Notes: a model not told the origin generated them from the sequence alone. A stretch of DNA of 37,939 bases from Candidatus Falkowbacteria bacterium RIFOXYA2_FULL_38_12 (GCA_001778095.1 MFGA01000012.1:1-37939), one strand, 5' to 3'. Positions 1-10,007 are shown, counted from the stretch's first letter. Made by a program: numbers and translations.

Positions 1-2100
1 ACTGCCGCTGTTGATGCCACTGCCGCTATCACTTTTGGCGCGAACTCAGTAGTTGGCACAGCCGGTGTTACAACGATAACTTTAACGACTCCCTTTGCCC
101 TTGATGTGGGCGACCAGGTACTTGTTACCTTCCCGGCTTATGTGGATATAACCGGAGATGCGGAAATTGCCACTGGAACAATAGACGGCGGAACAGCCAC
201 GGTTGTCACCTGCGACGATACAGCCCAAGTCTTAATTTGTACAGTATCAGATACCGATTCACTTGTGACAACGGGAACAATTATTCTGCAAAACATTACT
301 ACAAGTTATTTGGGAACTACCGATATTACTGTTTTTGAAGTAGAAGATGAGGGTACAGATGGTAATGAGATAGTTATAGAATCAACCGTAGCCTTGACTG
401 ATGTTACTGCCGCCGCCTTGCAGGCAACAGTTACCTTAGGTGAAAATGCCGCCGGTAATTTGGCAGGCGTGACAACAATTACAATTGTCTCTGGTTTGCC
501 TTTTGTGATGGATCCGGGCGATACGATTGATATTACCTTCCCAAGCTTTATAGATATATCTGGACCAGCAGAAGTGGCTACCGGAACTTTTGACAATGGA
601 GATGTGGCAACAATAACTTGTGATGATTCTGCTCAAGTTTTAACCTGTACGGTGTCTGCTGCAAATACGGCTACAACCGGAACAATCATTCTTCAAAATA
701 TTACCTCTGGCGAAGAAGGAACAACAGATATAACTGTCTTTGAAGTAGAAGATGAAGGTGCTGATGCTAATAATATTGCCGTAGATACGTCAGTCGCTCT
801 CACCGACACAACCGGCTACACTGCTCTCACTGGTGGTTCAAGTGGTTCTACTATTACCGCCGCCAATGTCAATTCCCCAAATGGAAGCGAGACATGGGTG
901 GGAAATTCCAGCCACAACATTACTTGGGTGGCGACAGGTTCCGGAATCAGTAAAATAAAATTATCATATTCTTTGAATGGCGGTAGCAGTTATCCCTACG
1001 TCATCGCCGAAAATGAAGCCAATGACGGAGCTTATGCCTGGACAGTGCCAAATGTTACTTCCGGCACAGTAAAAGTTCAAGTTGAAGCATTAAGTTCAAC
1101 CGGCAGTGTCATCACTTCAGATGTTTCCAATGCTAACTTTAGCATCACTGGCGTAGCCGCGACTTTCTCGCCGACTCTTTCCACCCTTGTTGCTACTCCG
1201 ACTTCAGTTGTCGCCAATGGCACCGCAACAACAACGGTTACTGTTACTGCCAAAGATGACGCCGGAGCTCTTCTTTCTGGAAAAACAGTTGTCTTGACTT
1301 CCAGCCGTGGAACATCAGATACTATCACCCCGGCCACTGCGACCACCAGTTCTACGGGAGTGGCCACCTTTACAGTAAAATCAAGCACTGCGGGAATGTC
1401 TACTTATACTGCCACTGTTAATGGCACCGGTCTTTCCGGCACGGCCACGGTTTCCTTCACTGCTGTCACTGCCCCCGGAGAAGAAGCAGCCCCGGTTGAA
1501 ACCCCGGTTTCTCTGTCGGTTGGAGATTTGATCAAGAGCTCTCTTTCAACTTCTGTATATTACTATGGATCTGACAATAAGAGACACCTCTTCCCCAACG
1601 AAAAAACATACAAGACTTGGTACACTGATTGGTCAGGAATCAAATTAGTTCCAGCTTCTCAACTTCAAGGAATTTCTCTTGGCGCCAATGTTACTGTTCG
1701 CCCCGGCACAGTTCTCTTGAAGATTGAAACCGATCCTAAAGTTTACGCCGTTGAGCCAAGTGGTCTTCTAAGATGGGTACCTTCCGAAGCCAGAGCGCTC
1801 GCTCTCTACGGAACAAATTGGAACAAACAAATTATTGATGTTCCTCTAACTTCTTGGACAGACTACACCTTTGGCACTGATCTCACTGCCGACAAACATC
1901 CGACCGGAGCCTTGATAAAATATGATGGCTCGGCTAACGTCTACTATGTTTCCGGAGCAGAAAAGAGATTATTCGCCGGCGCCGCTTTTGAATCCAACCG
2001 CTTCCAGACAACTTACATAGAAACCATTTCCGCCTCCATTACTTATACCAACGGAACTGATATTACCGGAGCGGAAGCAGGTTTGACGAATATTTACTAG
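1..2100 (+). CDS. Repeat-rich surface/S-layer-like protein, 5'-truncated by the window (tandem beta-domain repeats, Kre9/Knh-like Ig domain, Big1-like domain, CPR-type C-terminal module)
   Basis: Frame is open from base 1 (TAAVDATAAITFGANSVVGTAGVTTITLTTPFALDVGDQ...), so the listed start at 106 is not a true start. At least two tandem repeats (VGDQVLVTFPAYVDI.. / PGDTIDITFPSFIDI..). SPNGSETWVGNSSHNITW...IKLSYSLNGG motif, a Big1-like segment, and a C-terminal VYYYGSDNKRHLFPNEKTY module shared with the next gene. Confidence 0.88.
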   Translation, partial: TAAVDATAAITFGANSVVGTAGVTTITLTTPFALDVGDQVLVTFPAYVDITGDAEIATGTIDGGTATVVTCDDTAQVLICTVSDTDSLVTTGTIILQNITTSYLGTTDITVFEVEDEGTDGNEIVIESTVALTDVTAAALQATVTLGENAAGNLAGVTTITIVSGLPFVMDPGDTIDITFPSFIDISGPAEVATGTFDNGDVATITCDDSAQVLTCTVSAANTATTGTIILQNITSGEEGTTDITVFEVEDEGADANNIAVDTSVALTDTTGYTALTGGSSGSTITAANVNSPNGSETWVGNSSHNITWVATGSGISKIKLSYSLNGGSSYPYVIAENEANDGAYAWTVPNVTSGTVKVQVEALSSTGSVITSDVSNANFSITGVAATFSPTLSTLVATPTSVVANGTATTTVTVTAKDDAGALLSGKTVVLTSSRGTSDTITPATATTSSTGVATFTVKSSTAGMSTYTATVNGTGLSGTATVSFTAVTAPGEEAAPVETPVSLSVGDLIKSSLSTSVYYYGSDNKRHLFPNEKTYKTWYTDWSGIKLVPASQLQGISLGANVTVRPGTVLLKIETDPKVYAVEPSGLLRWVPSEARALALYGTNWNKQIIDVPLTSWTDYTFGTDLTADKHPTGALIKYDGSANVYYVSGAEKRLFAGAAFESNRFQTTYIETISASITYTNGTDITGAEAGLTNIY

Positions 2101-2117
2101 AACATTGTTATTGAAAG

Positions 2118-2156
2118 AAACCCCGCCTCTTACGAGAGGCGGGGTTTTTGTTTTTT
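2118..2156 (+). terminator. Rho-independent terminator
   Basis: Perfect 10-bp stem CCCCGCCTCT-TACG-AGAGGCGGGG followed by TTTTTGTTTTTTT, 20 nt after the stop codon. Confidence 0.95.
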
Positions 2157-2178
2157 TCTTTTTTTCTTTTCGGAAAAT

Positions 2179-2366
2179 ATGTTATAATAATTTTAGCTTT
2201 ATCCTCTAATAATTTTTCGTTACGAAACGCAGTAATTTTGAGATAAAAATTTAGAAAAGCAACGATGTTTATATGATTAAATATAAGCGGAGGAGCTTTT
2301 ATAAATTTTTAGCCAAAATTACAAGTTGCAGTAGAAGGGATTATTAGGGGATAAAGCTATAACATA
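2179..2366. repeat. Nested long inverted-repeat element (structured leader RNA or MITE-like)
   Basis: TATGTTATA (2179-2187) pairs with TATAACATA (2358-2366). GCTTTATCCTCTAATAA (2196-2212) pairs with TTATTAGGGGATAAAGC (2341-2357) with one U-G wobble. GTAATTTTGAGATAAAAATTTAGAAAAGC (2232-2260) pairs imperfectly with GCTTTTATAAATTTTTAGCCAAAATTAC (2295-2322). Confidence 0.75.
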
Positions 2367-2424
2367 CTCTAAAAAAGTTTGTAATTTTTATATATTTAAG
2401 GTTGAAGAGAGCTGTAGTACGAGT

Positions 2425-2448
2425 ATATAAATTAATATTAATTTATAT
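2425..2448. repeat. Perfect 24-bp AT palindrome upstream of the giant surface gene
   Basis: ATATAAATTAATATTAATTTATAT equals its own reverse complement; it ends 19 bp before the ATG at 2468. Confidence 0.7.
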
Positions 2449-2467
2449 TTTTTAAAATAATATATCT

Positions 2468-5400
2468 ATGAGTTTAATTAAAAGGCGCTTTCCGATTTTA
2501 TTTGTCGCGGTCTATTTTATTGTTGGAATTTCAGTCATAATTTTTTCTTCTTATCCGATTTTATTTTCCAGAGCGTCTCAAGTTGCTGATTGGACTAACA
2601 CCGGCGCGGCAACGGCCACTTGGGGTCCGTCCAATGCCAATGGAGTGATTTTAGATTTAACAACACCGGCTCCAAAAGACGATGGGGCACTAGCTCATGA
2701 TGGTGGAGGCTATGTTGTAGCAGCAGGAAATACCCTAACTGCCTTTGGGGCCAATGATAAATTCGCCGACGATGATCATGATGATGCAGTTGATTATGCT
2801 GACGGAGCATTAATTGTGAGTTCGGCAGACACGACAATTACTTCCGGAGAAGTTGTAACTTCCGGAACAGCTGGTTTGACTGCTTTTGATAGCGCCGAAG
2901 ACCCGGGCGGACTTGAAATTTATCTTGATCATGGAGGTACTGACGATAGCTATGCCGACGGAGAAGATATTTTTGTAGAAGTGCATGTGGGCACTGACGG
3001 CTATTTAACTGGCAATGCGATGCAAGCATTTTCGGCTAACGAATTATCTTATTATGATGATAATTCTGGAACAGGTGGAAATTATGATGACGGAGAAGCC
3101 ATTATACAGGATAATGATAGTGATGGCCGACCATCAAACGGTGATACAGTGGTGACTGCAGGGAAAGCAAAAGTTAGAGTATTTACTGCTACTGATAACG
3201 TCTGTTTTGATGGATCAACAATAAATGATGCTGAATATGATTCAGGCGAGAGAATTTGGTGGGATGTGGCCGGGGATTGTGGGTCTTTTACAAGTGGCGT
3301 GGATGTAATTTTGGTTGGTTTTGCTGCTCCCACAAATGGTCAAACAGAATTTGGCGCAGAAAAAGAAGTGGCTTTTCTGGATGAAAATAATGATGGCGCA
3401 TATACTTGCAGTCGTTCTGGAACATGCGAGCCTCTTGTTTACACTAGTAATACAGATTATGCAAATGGAGGGAACCTTGTTGCTGGAGGGACTACTTTTT
3501 TCTTTGATTCTTCAACTGAAGCGACTGACGGAATTGCAACAACAGGGAATGGTTGGGATGAATCGGGTGGCGTGGAAGATTTAAATGATTTTGCTTCCGC
3601 TTCTTCAGTTTTTGGTTATATTGCTGCTGCAGCCTCAACTCCATATTCAGACGGAGATGATATTTTTAAATTGATTCATAATGGATCAGCAGTAACTCCC
3701 TTTGTGGACGACACAGAGTCAAGACTCTTTGACGCCAATGATAAATATTCTGACGCCGACAATAGCGGTACCTATACAGACGGAGAATTAATCGCCAGCT
3801 CTGCTGATGTTGACTTGGCTGGCGTAGAAATCACAACTTCCGGAACAATTGATATCACTGCTTTTGCCTCCCCGTTTAAATATTATGACGGATCAAGTAA
3901 TGCCAGCTATACTGACGGAGAAGATATTGTTAATGACGCAGATGGAAGCGGGTATCTTGATGCTGATAAATTAAACTCAATTACTATTAGTAATACCGGC
4001 ACTGCAGCAGACGCAGATATTACAACATTAACGGTTTGGGAAGAAAGTGGAGCGACTCTAGGATTTCAATCAGGAGAAGATTCAAATATCGGGTCAGATA
4101 GTACAGGTCTTATTTTTGGGCAAGCGCTTACTGTAACAGGTTCAGTTTTTACGGCAGGAAAAAGGATTTATGTTACAGTTACTCTTGCCGCTTCGCCAAC
4201 GCACGGGCGTACTTTTATTGCTCAATTAAACCAAAATGGAGCGCAATTTGCTTCGGAAACCGGAGCTACGGCTACGGAATTAGACGGACCAAGCGATGCG
4301 GCTATCACTAACCTCAATACTCAAACGATAGATGCCGCAGTAACAATTACTGATGGTAATATTTCCGTTTCCGGTGGGGGCGGAACGGGTGGCGCGTATA
4401 TTGTTGGTAATACACTTGTTGCCCAATGGGATAATAGCGTGGCAGGGGATAATAATACTGATTTTGCTTCGGCTACAGTAAATTTTTCCGCTTTCGGGGG
4501 CGGTGCGGCGGTAGCTATGGAAGATGATGGCGCCGGCGGGACATGCGATGACGGTGGCGCGGCTGATGACGTCCTTTGCGCTGCTTATACTATCGTTGAA
4601 GGGGCCATTGATGGAACTAATTTAAATGTTTCAGTCACGGCGACTGACACCTATTCTAATACCGATACCGTTTCAGATACTTCTAATCTAACTTGCGACA
4701 GTATTACTCCAACTTTTTCTTCGGCTTCAATCGGAGATGCTAATAGTAATGGGATTATTGATTCAACCGCCTTAGTCTTTAGCGAGAATATTGCCAATGC
4801 CGCTGCTGCCGCTAATGGTTTTAATGTAACCTCTGCGGCGAATCACGGAGTTTGTGATACAGAGTCTATTGATCCCGATGGAACAAGTAGCTTGACTCTG
4901 ACTTTTTCTTGCGCCAATGCTTATACGGCAATAGGGGACATGAATGTTGTTTTTACAGCCAATGCGAATATAGTGGACGATGCCGGAAACCAAGTTGCTA
5001 CTGTGACTTTAACTTCCGTTTCCGCGCCTTTGGCTTTGGCCGACGGCGCCGCGCCTGTCCTCGTCTCAGTCGCCCTTAAAGATATTACTTCCGTTAATGG
5101 CACGATAGATCGCGTTGATGCCACCTTCTCTGAAAATGTCACTTTGGATGAATATGATGATGCCGATTGGACTTTTGCCAATAATGCCAATTTAAATCTC
5201 GCTGACACTACTGCCGTAGCCAGTGGCACAGATATTAGAATAACAGTTACTGCTGACGCCAACGAAACAAGCGTCGCGGATACACCAACGCTTGCCTACA
5301 CTGCTGCTACAGGTACTGCCAATAGTGTTCACGATTCCTCAAACAACAACGCTGCTAATTCTGTTGCTACTAATATTTCCGACGGCGCCGCGCCATATCT

Positions 5401-8400
5401 GGTCTCGGCCACCTACGCAGATTCCACTGCCGACGGAGAAGTTGATCGCGTTACTTTTGTTTTTACAGAATCAACAACATGGACTACGATCACTGCTGCT
5501 GATTGGGCATTTTCAGTTGCCGGAGATATTAATCTCGTCGGAGATTTTGCTGTTGCCGAATGTACTGCTTCTCCTTCCGTAACCTATGTCTGCACCGACG
5601 CTGGAACGGGAACGGTTGATGCTGACGCCGGCGAGACAGGCAAGCAAACAACCGGTGGCGCAGAACCTTCCTTTACCTACACCAACAATACCAATGACAT
5701 TAATGATACTGTAAATAATACAGCAACGTTTACTAAAGCTCTCACCGATGGCGCTGCTGCTCTTATTACTACTCGTGTTACCAAAGATACTGATTCGGTT
5801 GAAGGTGCAGTAGGAACGGCCAACGGAACAATGAATGGTATTCTCGCTACCTTTACTGAAGTTATGGACGCTTCTTCGGTTTCCGCAGTTACCGACTTTG
5901 CTATTACTCTAAATAATGGCACAGCTTTAGCTGAAACATACGGAGATACAACAGATGACACGACTCTTTTCTTCGGAGTCACCGACAGCACTGCCAGTGA
6001 TACTTCAAATTTATTAAAATTAGCCACGACTACGGGAATTCTTGATTACTCCGGATTTCCCGCTGCGGAGACGGTAACTACAGCGGCGAGTGACGGCGCG
6101 GCGCCGGCCGTTCTTACTGCTCAAACTCTTGACGTTGGCACAGATGGAACTACTTACAACGGTAAGGTTGATCACTTAAAGCTAACCTTCTCGGAGAATA
6201 TTGATGATAGCGCAATTAATAATTATGCGGCCGGTGTTGATTACGCTCCAACCTCTTTAGTAGTTGCTAATGTTGTTGGCGAAGCAGTCGACGCAGTAGA
6301 AATTCTAGGTGACGCCGAAGATGATTCTACTCTTTATATTATCTTTACCGAAGATGCAGGTACTTGTAGCGCGTCAGACCAAACCGGTTGCGACACTGAC
6401 GCGGTTGACCAAGATATTACCTGGACAGGGACAAGCGTTACAATCCAAGACGCTGCTGCTAACGCAATAGGCGACTTAGCCTCTGGTGGAGTAGTTGAAG
6501 CAGATGCAGCACTTCCTTATTTAGTTTCTGCTCAAACTCTTGACGTTGGCACAGATGGAACTACTTACAACGGTAAGGTTGATCACTTAAAATTAATCTT
6601 CTCGGAAAGTATCGATGACAGCGATATTAATGGTTACGCTGCTGCTGTTGATTATACTCCAACCTCTTTAGCGGTTGCTAATGTTACCGATGAAGCAGTT
6701 GACGCAATAGAAATTCTAGGTGACGCCGAGGACGATGATGTTCTTTACATTGTCTTTACTGAAGATGCAGGTGCTTGTACGGTTTCTACTCTAACTGGTT
6801 GTGATACAAGCACGGTTGATCAGGACGTAACTTGGACAGGAGCAAGTGCCACTATTGAAGATGTCGCAGAAAATCAAGCGCGTAACTTAGCTTCCGGTGG
6901 AGTGGTTGAAGCTGACGCAGCTGCTCCGTATATTTTAGGAGTTAATTATTACGACAATGATAATAATGGGACAATAGAATATGCAGTTCTTGTTTTTTCT
7001 GAAAATGTTGCGGATGCTGATTATGTGGATAGATCTTCAACAATTAGTGCGGGTGGAACTCTCACTACTGCAGTGATTGTGGCGGCGGGAACTGTTGCTT
7101 TAGACGCAGCTGTAGATGATACATGGATTACTCTTGCAATAGCCGGAGGAACAGCGAATACAACAAATATTACAGCCACTTTTGATACAGTAGCCACAGA
7201 TTTAATAGAAGATGTGGCTGGCGTTTCAAGCTTAGACCAATCTGCCGTGACAATGTATGACAAGGCTCGCCCAGTCATCCTCTCCGGCGTCTATTCAAGC
7301 GCTGGTCTGGACGGAGAAGTTGATCGTGTTATCTTTACCACTTCTGCCGACGTTGGCATTACTTGCACTGCTTTTGCCGGCGCTACTGACTTCACTGTTG
7401 GCACAGCCGGCACAGTTAATCTTGCCGCTGCCGCCGGCGATACTTGCGCCTCGAATGGAACTTCAACAGTTACAATATCTCTAGCTACTGACGGCGCAGC
7501 CAACACTACCGGTGGCGCAGTCGCTCCAATTGTTGCCTACACTCAACCGGGCAATGGTGTTGAAGATGCTGCTGGCAATGATCTTGTCACCAACGCAGCA
7601 GTTACTCTGACTGATGGGGTTTCTCCGATAATTTTAGGTACTGCTTATGCTGATAATGATGGTGATGGCGAGATTGATCGTTTAATTTTTACTATGTCGG
7701 CTGATGTTGGACTAGAATGTACCGGTTACACTGGAGGCACTGATATAACAGTTGGTACGGCCGGCACCATTACCTTAGCAAGTACTTTTGGTGATACTTG
7801 CGCCACTAATGGAACTTCAACTTATACAATTACTTTAACTACGGTCGGAGCCGCAGACACCACAGGTGGCGCGACTGCTCCGATAATAACTTATACCCAA
7901 CCGGGAGGAAATAATGGTTTTGAAGATGCTGCTAGTAATGATATTGCAACCACTGCTGCTATTACTGTGACTGATCTAGCCTCCCCGATTATTGTCAATA
8001 CTTACTCTGCAGACTCTGACAATGATGGCGATGTTAATGCTATAGATATAGCTTTCTCGGAATCAATACTTGACTCAACAATAGATGCCTCGGGAGAATG
8101 GGATAACTTTGAATTTGATAATGATGTGACAAACGATGCTACTGGCGAAGAAACCGTTTCCGGGGTTTCCACTACAGTTGTTTTTCCCGTAGCGGACAGC
8201 GACGCAAACGATCAATACTATCGTTTGACCGTTACAACTGGTATTACCGGTACAGAACTGGTATATCTACATATGAATACAGCCAGCATTACAGATTCTT
8301 CAGGCAATCTTATTGTTACCGGCGATGCTCTTGGTACGGAAAATGACGAAGCTGATCCGGTTATTATGACAACTTCTCCGGCGAATAGCGCAACGGATGT

Positions 8401-9997
8401 AGCTGTTGGGGCAACTATAGTTTTTACTTACTCTGAAGCTATGACTACTGCATCAGTGGAAGCAGCGGATAGTTTTTCTCCCGCTGCAGGTTTAGGGGCA
8501 GCTGTCTGGTCTGTGGGTAATACGGTCGTAACTTACGATTCACATGATTCTTTGGGCAGTTTCACTGATTATACATTGACAGTCGCCGGTACGGCCGCCT
8601 CGGCTGCTTCCGGTGATGGTGATTTGCATGCCGGTCCGGTCGCCAATCCTTTTACCTTTAAAACACAATTAGTTATTCTTCCCGGTCCAGGTGGGGGTGG
8701 AGGTGGCGGAGGTGGCGGTGGAGGAGATGATTCCATCGTCGCTTCAGAATTGAAATCTCCCAACGGTGGTCAATCTTTAGCCGGCAATTCAGGTTATGAT
8801 ATTATTTGGACAACACGAGGGGCTGGGATTTCAAGAATTAAACTATATTATTCTCTTGACAGTGGAGTGACGTTTCCTTATGTTATTGCTGACTACGAAA
8901 CCAACGATGGAAAATATACATGGGTAGTTCCCAATATTTCTTCTCGGACATCAAAGGTAAAGATAGAAGCCTTGAGTTCTTTTGGCGGAGTAATTACTTC
9001 CGATATTTCCAATGCTGATTTTTTAATCCAAGCAACTCCTCCATCTATTTCAATTGATCTCTCAACCATTACTGCCTTTCCCTCTTCGGTTATCGCCAAC
9101 GGGATTTCCAAAACCAAAATTACGGTTTTTGGGTTAAATGACAATAAGGATGGGGTTAGTGGTAAAACAGTTTATCTAACCTCAAGCAGAGGAACGGCTG
9201 ATAAAATTATTCCCGTTGTTGTGCTTAGCGACGCAGAAGGAAAAGCTGTTTTTGAAATATCATCATTATCGCCGGGAACTTCTACTTTTGCCGCAACAAT
9301 TGATGGGAATATTTTGAACAATACTATTTCGGTTTACTTTAGTCCGTTATCACCACCGGATAAAACGACAAAACCAACAACCCCGGCGACCCCTTTAGTT
9401 GTTCTTCAGGTAGGTGATCGCGTTAAAAGTTCTCTCTCTTCATCTGTCTATTATTATGGATCAGATAACAAAAGACATCTTTTTCCCAATGAAAAAACAT
9501 ACAAATCATGGTTTCTCGACTGGAAAGGCATTAAGACTATTTCCGCTTCTCAATTGCAGGGAATATCGCTTGGCAAAAATGTTACTATTAGACCCGGCAC
9601 ATATCTCTTAAAGATAGAAACAGATCCTAAAGTTTATGCCGTGGAGCCGGGGGGAACCTTGCGTTGGATTCCGACAAGTGCGAGAGCTAAATTTCTCTAT
9701 GGATTGAATTGGACCAAGAAAGTTATTGATATCCCCCTTGTCGCCTGGGGAGATTATAAAATAGGAGCCGATATCACGACTGATCATCATCCAACCGGAT
9801 CATTAGTTCAATATGCTGGAACCTCGCCGGTATATTATATCCAAGGCAAGGAAAGGAGACACATTGAAGCCCTTCAGGTTTTTAAGGCTTATAGATTTAA
9901 CAAAATAAATATATTGCAAATACCAATGGGTGGCATAGAATACCTTGCCGGAGATGATATCTCAGTAATTGAGACGAGCTTATTGAATATTTATTGA
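2468..9997 (+). CDS. Giant secreted/surface repeat protein (2509 aa): N-terminal signal/TM segment, Asp-rich loops, tandem Ig-like/SbsA-like repeats, poly-Gly linker, Kre9-like + Big1-like domains and CPR C-terminal module
   Basis: N-terminus MSLIKRRFPILFVAVYFIVGISVIIFSSYPILF is hydrophobic. Repeated DGAAPxLVSxxxxDxxxDGxxDRVxFxFSE units; GPGGGGGGGGGGGGDD linker; C-terminus parallels the CDS ending at 2100. Confidence 0.92.
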   Translation: MSLIKRRFPILFVAVYFIVGISVIIFSSYPILFSRASQVADWTNTGAATATWGPSNANGVILDLTTPAPKDDGALAHDGGGYVVAAGNTLTAFGANDKFADDDHDDAVDYADGALIVSSADTTITSGEVVTSGTAGLTAFDSAEDPGGLEIYLDHGGTDDSYADGEDIFVEVHVGTDGYLTGNAMQAFSANELSYYDDNSGTGGNYDDGEAIIQDNDSDGRPSNGDTVVTAGKAKVRVFTATDNVCFDGSTINDAEYDSGERIWWDVAGDCGSFTSGVDVILVGFAAPTNGQTEFGAEKEVAFLDENNDGAYTCSRSGTCEPLVYTSNTDYANGGNLVAGGTTFFFDSSTEATDGIATTGNGWDESGGVEDLNDFASASSVFGYIAAAASTPYSDGDDIFKLIHNGSAVTPFVDDTESRLFDANDKYSDADNSGTYTDGELIASSADVDLAGVEITTSGTIDITAFASPFKYYDGSSNASYTDGEDIVNDADGSGYLDADKLNSITISNTGTAADADITTLTVWEESGATLGFQSGEDSNIGSDSTGLIFGQALTVTGSVFTAGKRIYVTVTLAASPTHGRTFIAQLNQNGAQFASETGATATELDGPSDAAITNLNTQTIDAAVTITDGNISVSGGGGTGGAYIVGNTLVAQWDNSVAGDNNTDFASATVNFSAFGGGAAVAMEDDGAGGTCDDGGAADDVLCAAYTIVEGAIDGTNLNVSVTATDTYSNTDTVSDTSNLTCDSITPTFSSASIGDANSNGIIDSTALVFSENIANAAAAANGFNVTSAANHGVCDTESIDPDGTSSLTLTFSCANAYTAIGDMNVVFTANANIVDDAGNQVATVTLTSVSAPLALADGAAPVLVSVALKDITSVNGTIDRVDATFSENVTLDEYDDADWTFANNANLNLADTTAVASGTDIRITVTADANETSVADTPTLAYTAATGTANSVHDSSNNNAANSVATNISDGAAPYLVSATYADSTADGEVDRVTFVFTESTTWTTITAADWAFSVAGDINLVGDFAVAECTASPSVTYVCTDAGTGTVDADAGETGKQTTGGAEPSFTYTNNTNDINDTVNNTATFTKALTDGAAALITTRVTKDTDSVEGAVGTANGTMNGILATFTEVMDASSVSAVTDFAITLNNGTALAETYGDTTDDTTLFFGVTDSTASDTSNLLKLATTTGILDYSGFPAAETVTTAASDGAAPAVLTAQTLDVGTDGTTYNGKVDHLKLTFSENIDDSAINNYAAGVDYAPTSLVVANVVGEAVDAVEILGDAEDDSTLYIIFTEDAGTCSASDQTGCDTDAVDQDITWTGTSVTIQDAAANAIGDLASGGVVEADAALPYLVSAQTLDVGTDGTTYNGKVDHLKLIFSESIDDSDINGYAAAVDYTPTSLAVANVTDEAVDAIEILGDAEDDDVLYIVFTEDAGACTVSTLTGCDTSTVDQDVTWTGASATIEDVAENQARNLASGGVVEADAAAPYILGVNYYDNDNNGTIEYAVLVFSENVADADYVDRSSTISAGGTLTTAVIVAAGTVALDAAVDDTWITLAIAGGTANTTNITATFDTVATDLIEDVAGVSSLDQSAVTMYDKARPVILSGVYSSAGLDGEVDRVIFTTSADVGITCTAFAGATDFTVGTAGTVNLAAAAGDTCASNGTSTVTISLATDGAANTTGGAVAPIVAYTQPGNGVEDAAGNDLVTNAAVTLTDGVSPIILGTAYADNDGDGEIDRLIFTMSADVGLECTGYTGGTDITVGTAGTITLASTFGDTCATNGTSTYTITLTTVGAADTTGGATAPIITYTQPGGNNGFEDAASNDIATTAAITVTDLASPIIVNTYSADSDNDGDVNAIDIAFSESILDSTIDASGEWDNFEFDNDVTNDATGEETVSGVSTTVVFPVADSDANDQYYRLTVTTGITGTELVYLHMNTASITDSSGNLIVTGDALGTENDEADPVIMTTSPANSATDVAVGATIVFTYSEAMTTASVEAADSFSPAAGLGAAVWSVGNTVVTYDSHDSLGSFTDYTLTVAGTAASAASGDGDLHAGPVANPFTFKTQLVILPGPGGGGGGGGGGGGDDSIVASELKSPNGGQSLAGNSGYDIIWTTRGAGISRIKLYYSLDSGVTFPYVIADYETNDGKYTWVVPNISSRTSKVKIEALSSFGGVITSDISNADFLIQATPPSISIDLSTITAFPSSVIANGISKTKITVFGLNDNKDGVSGKTVYLTSSRGTADKIIPVVVLSDAEGKAVFEISSLSPGTSTFAATIDGNILNNTISVYFSPLSPPDKTTKPTTPATPLVVLQVGDRVKSSLSSSVYYYGSDNKRHLFPNEKTYKSWFLDWKGIKTISASQLQGISLGKNVTIRPGTYLLKIETDPKVYAVEPGGTLRWIPTSARAKFLYGLNWTKKVIDIPLVAWGDYKIGADITTDHHPTGSLVQYAGTSPVYYIQGKERRHIEALQVFKAYRFNKINILQIPMGGIEYLAGDDISVIETSLLNIY
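6117..6180 (+). repeat. 64-bp exact direct repeat, copy 1
   Basis: CTGCTCAAACTCTTGACGTTGGCACAGATGGAACTACTTACAACGGTAAGGTTGATCACTTAAA recurs at 6528-6591, an offset of 411 bp = 137 codons. Confidence 0.95.
6528..6591 (+). repeat. 64-bp exact direct repeat, copy 2
   Basis: Identical to 6117-6180 by eye. Confidence 0.95.
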
Positions 9998-10007
9998 AGA
10001 TTCGGAG

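Noticed and set aside
106-108. Start codon for the first CDS
   Set aside because: The frame is open to base 1 and the repeat structure continues upstream, so the gene is truncated by the window edge.
306-596. Minus-strand ORFs opposite the surface-protein genes (306-596, 436-636, 1077-1388, 4921-5262, 5677-6027, 7021-7278 and similar)
   Set aside because: Antisense shadows of repetitive Thr/Val/Ala-rich coding sequence, with no start context and low-complexity translations.
2456-2470. Shared AATAATATATCTATG start context with pyrG (32763-32777)
   Set aside because: 15-bp match in very AT-rich leader sequence; may be chance, and no further similarity was seen.
8569-8763. Minus-strand ORF with a poly-proline stretch
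   Set aside because: It is the reverse complement of the poly-Gly linker in the giant surface protein.
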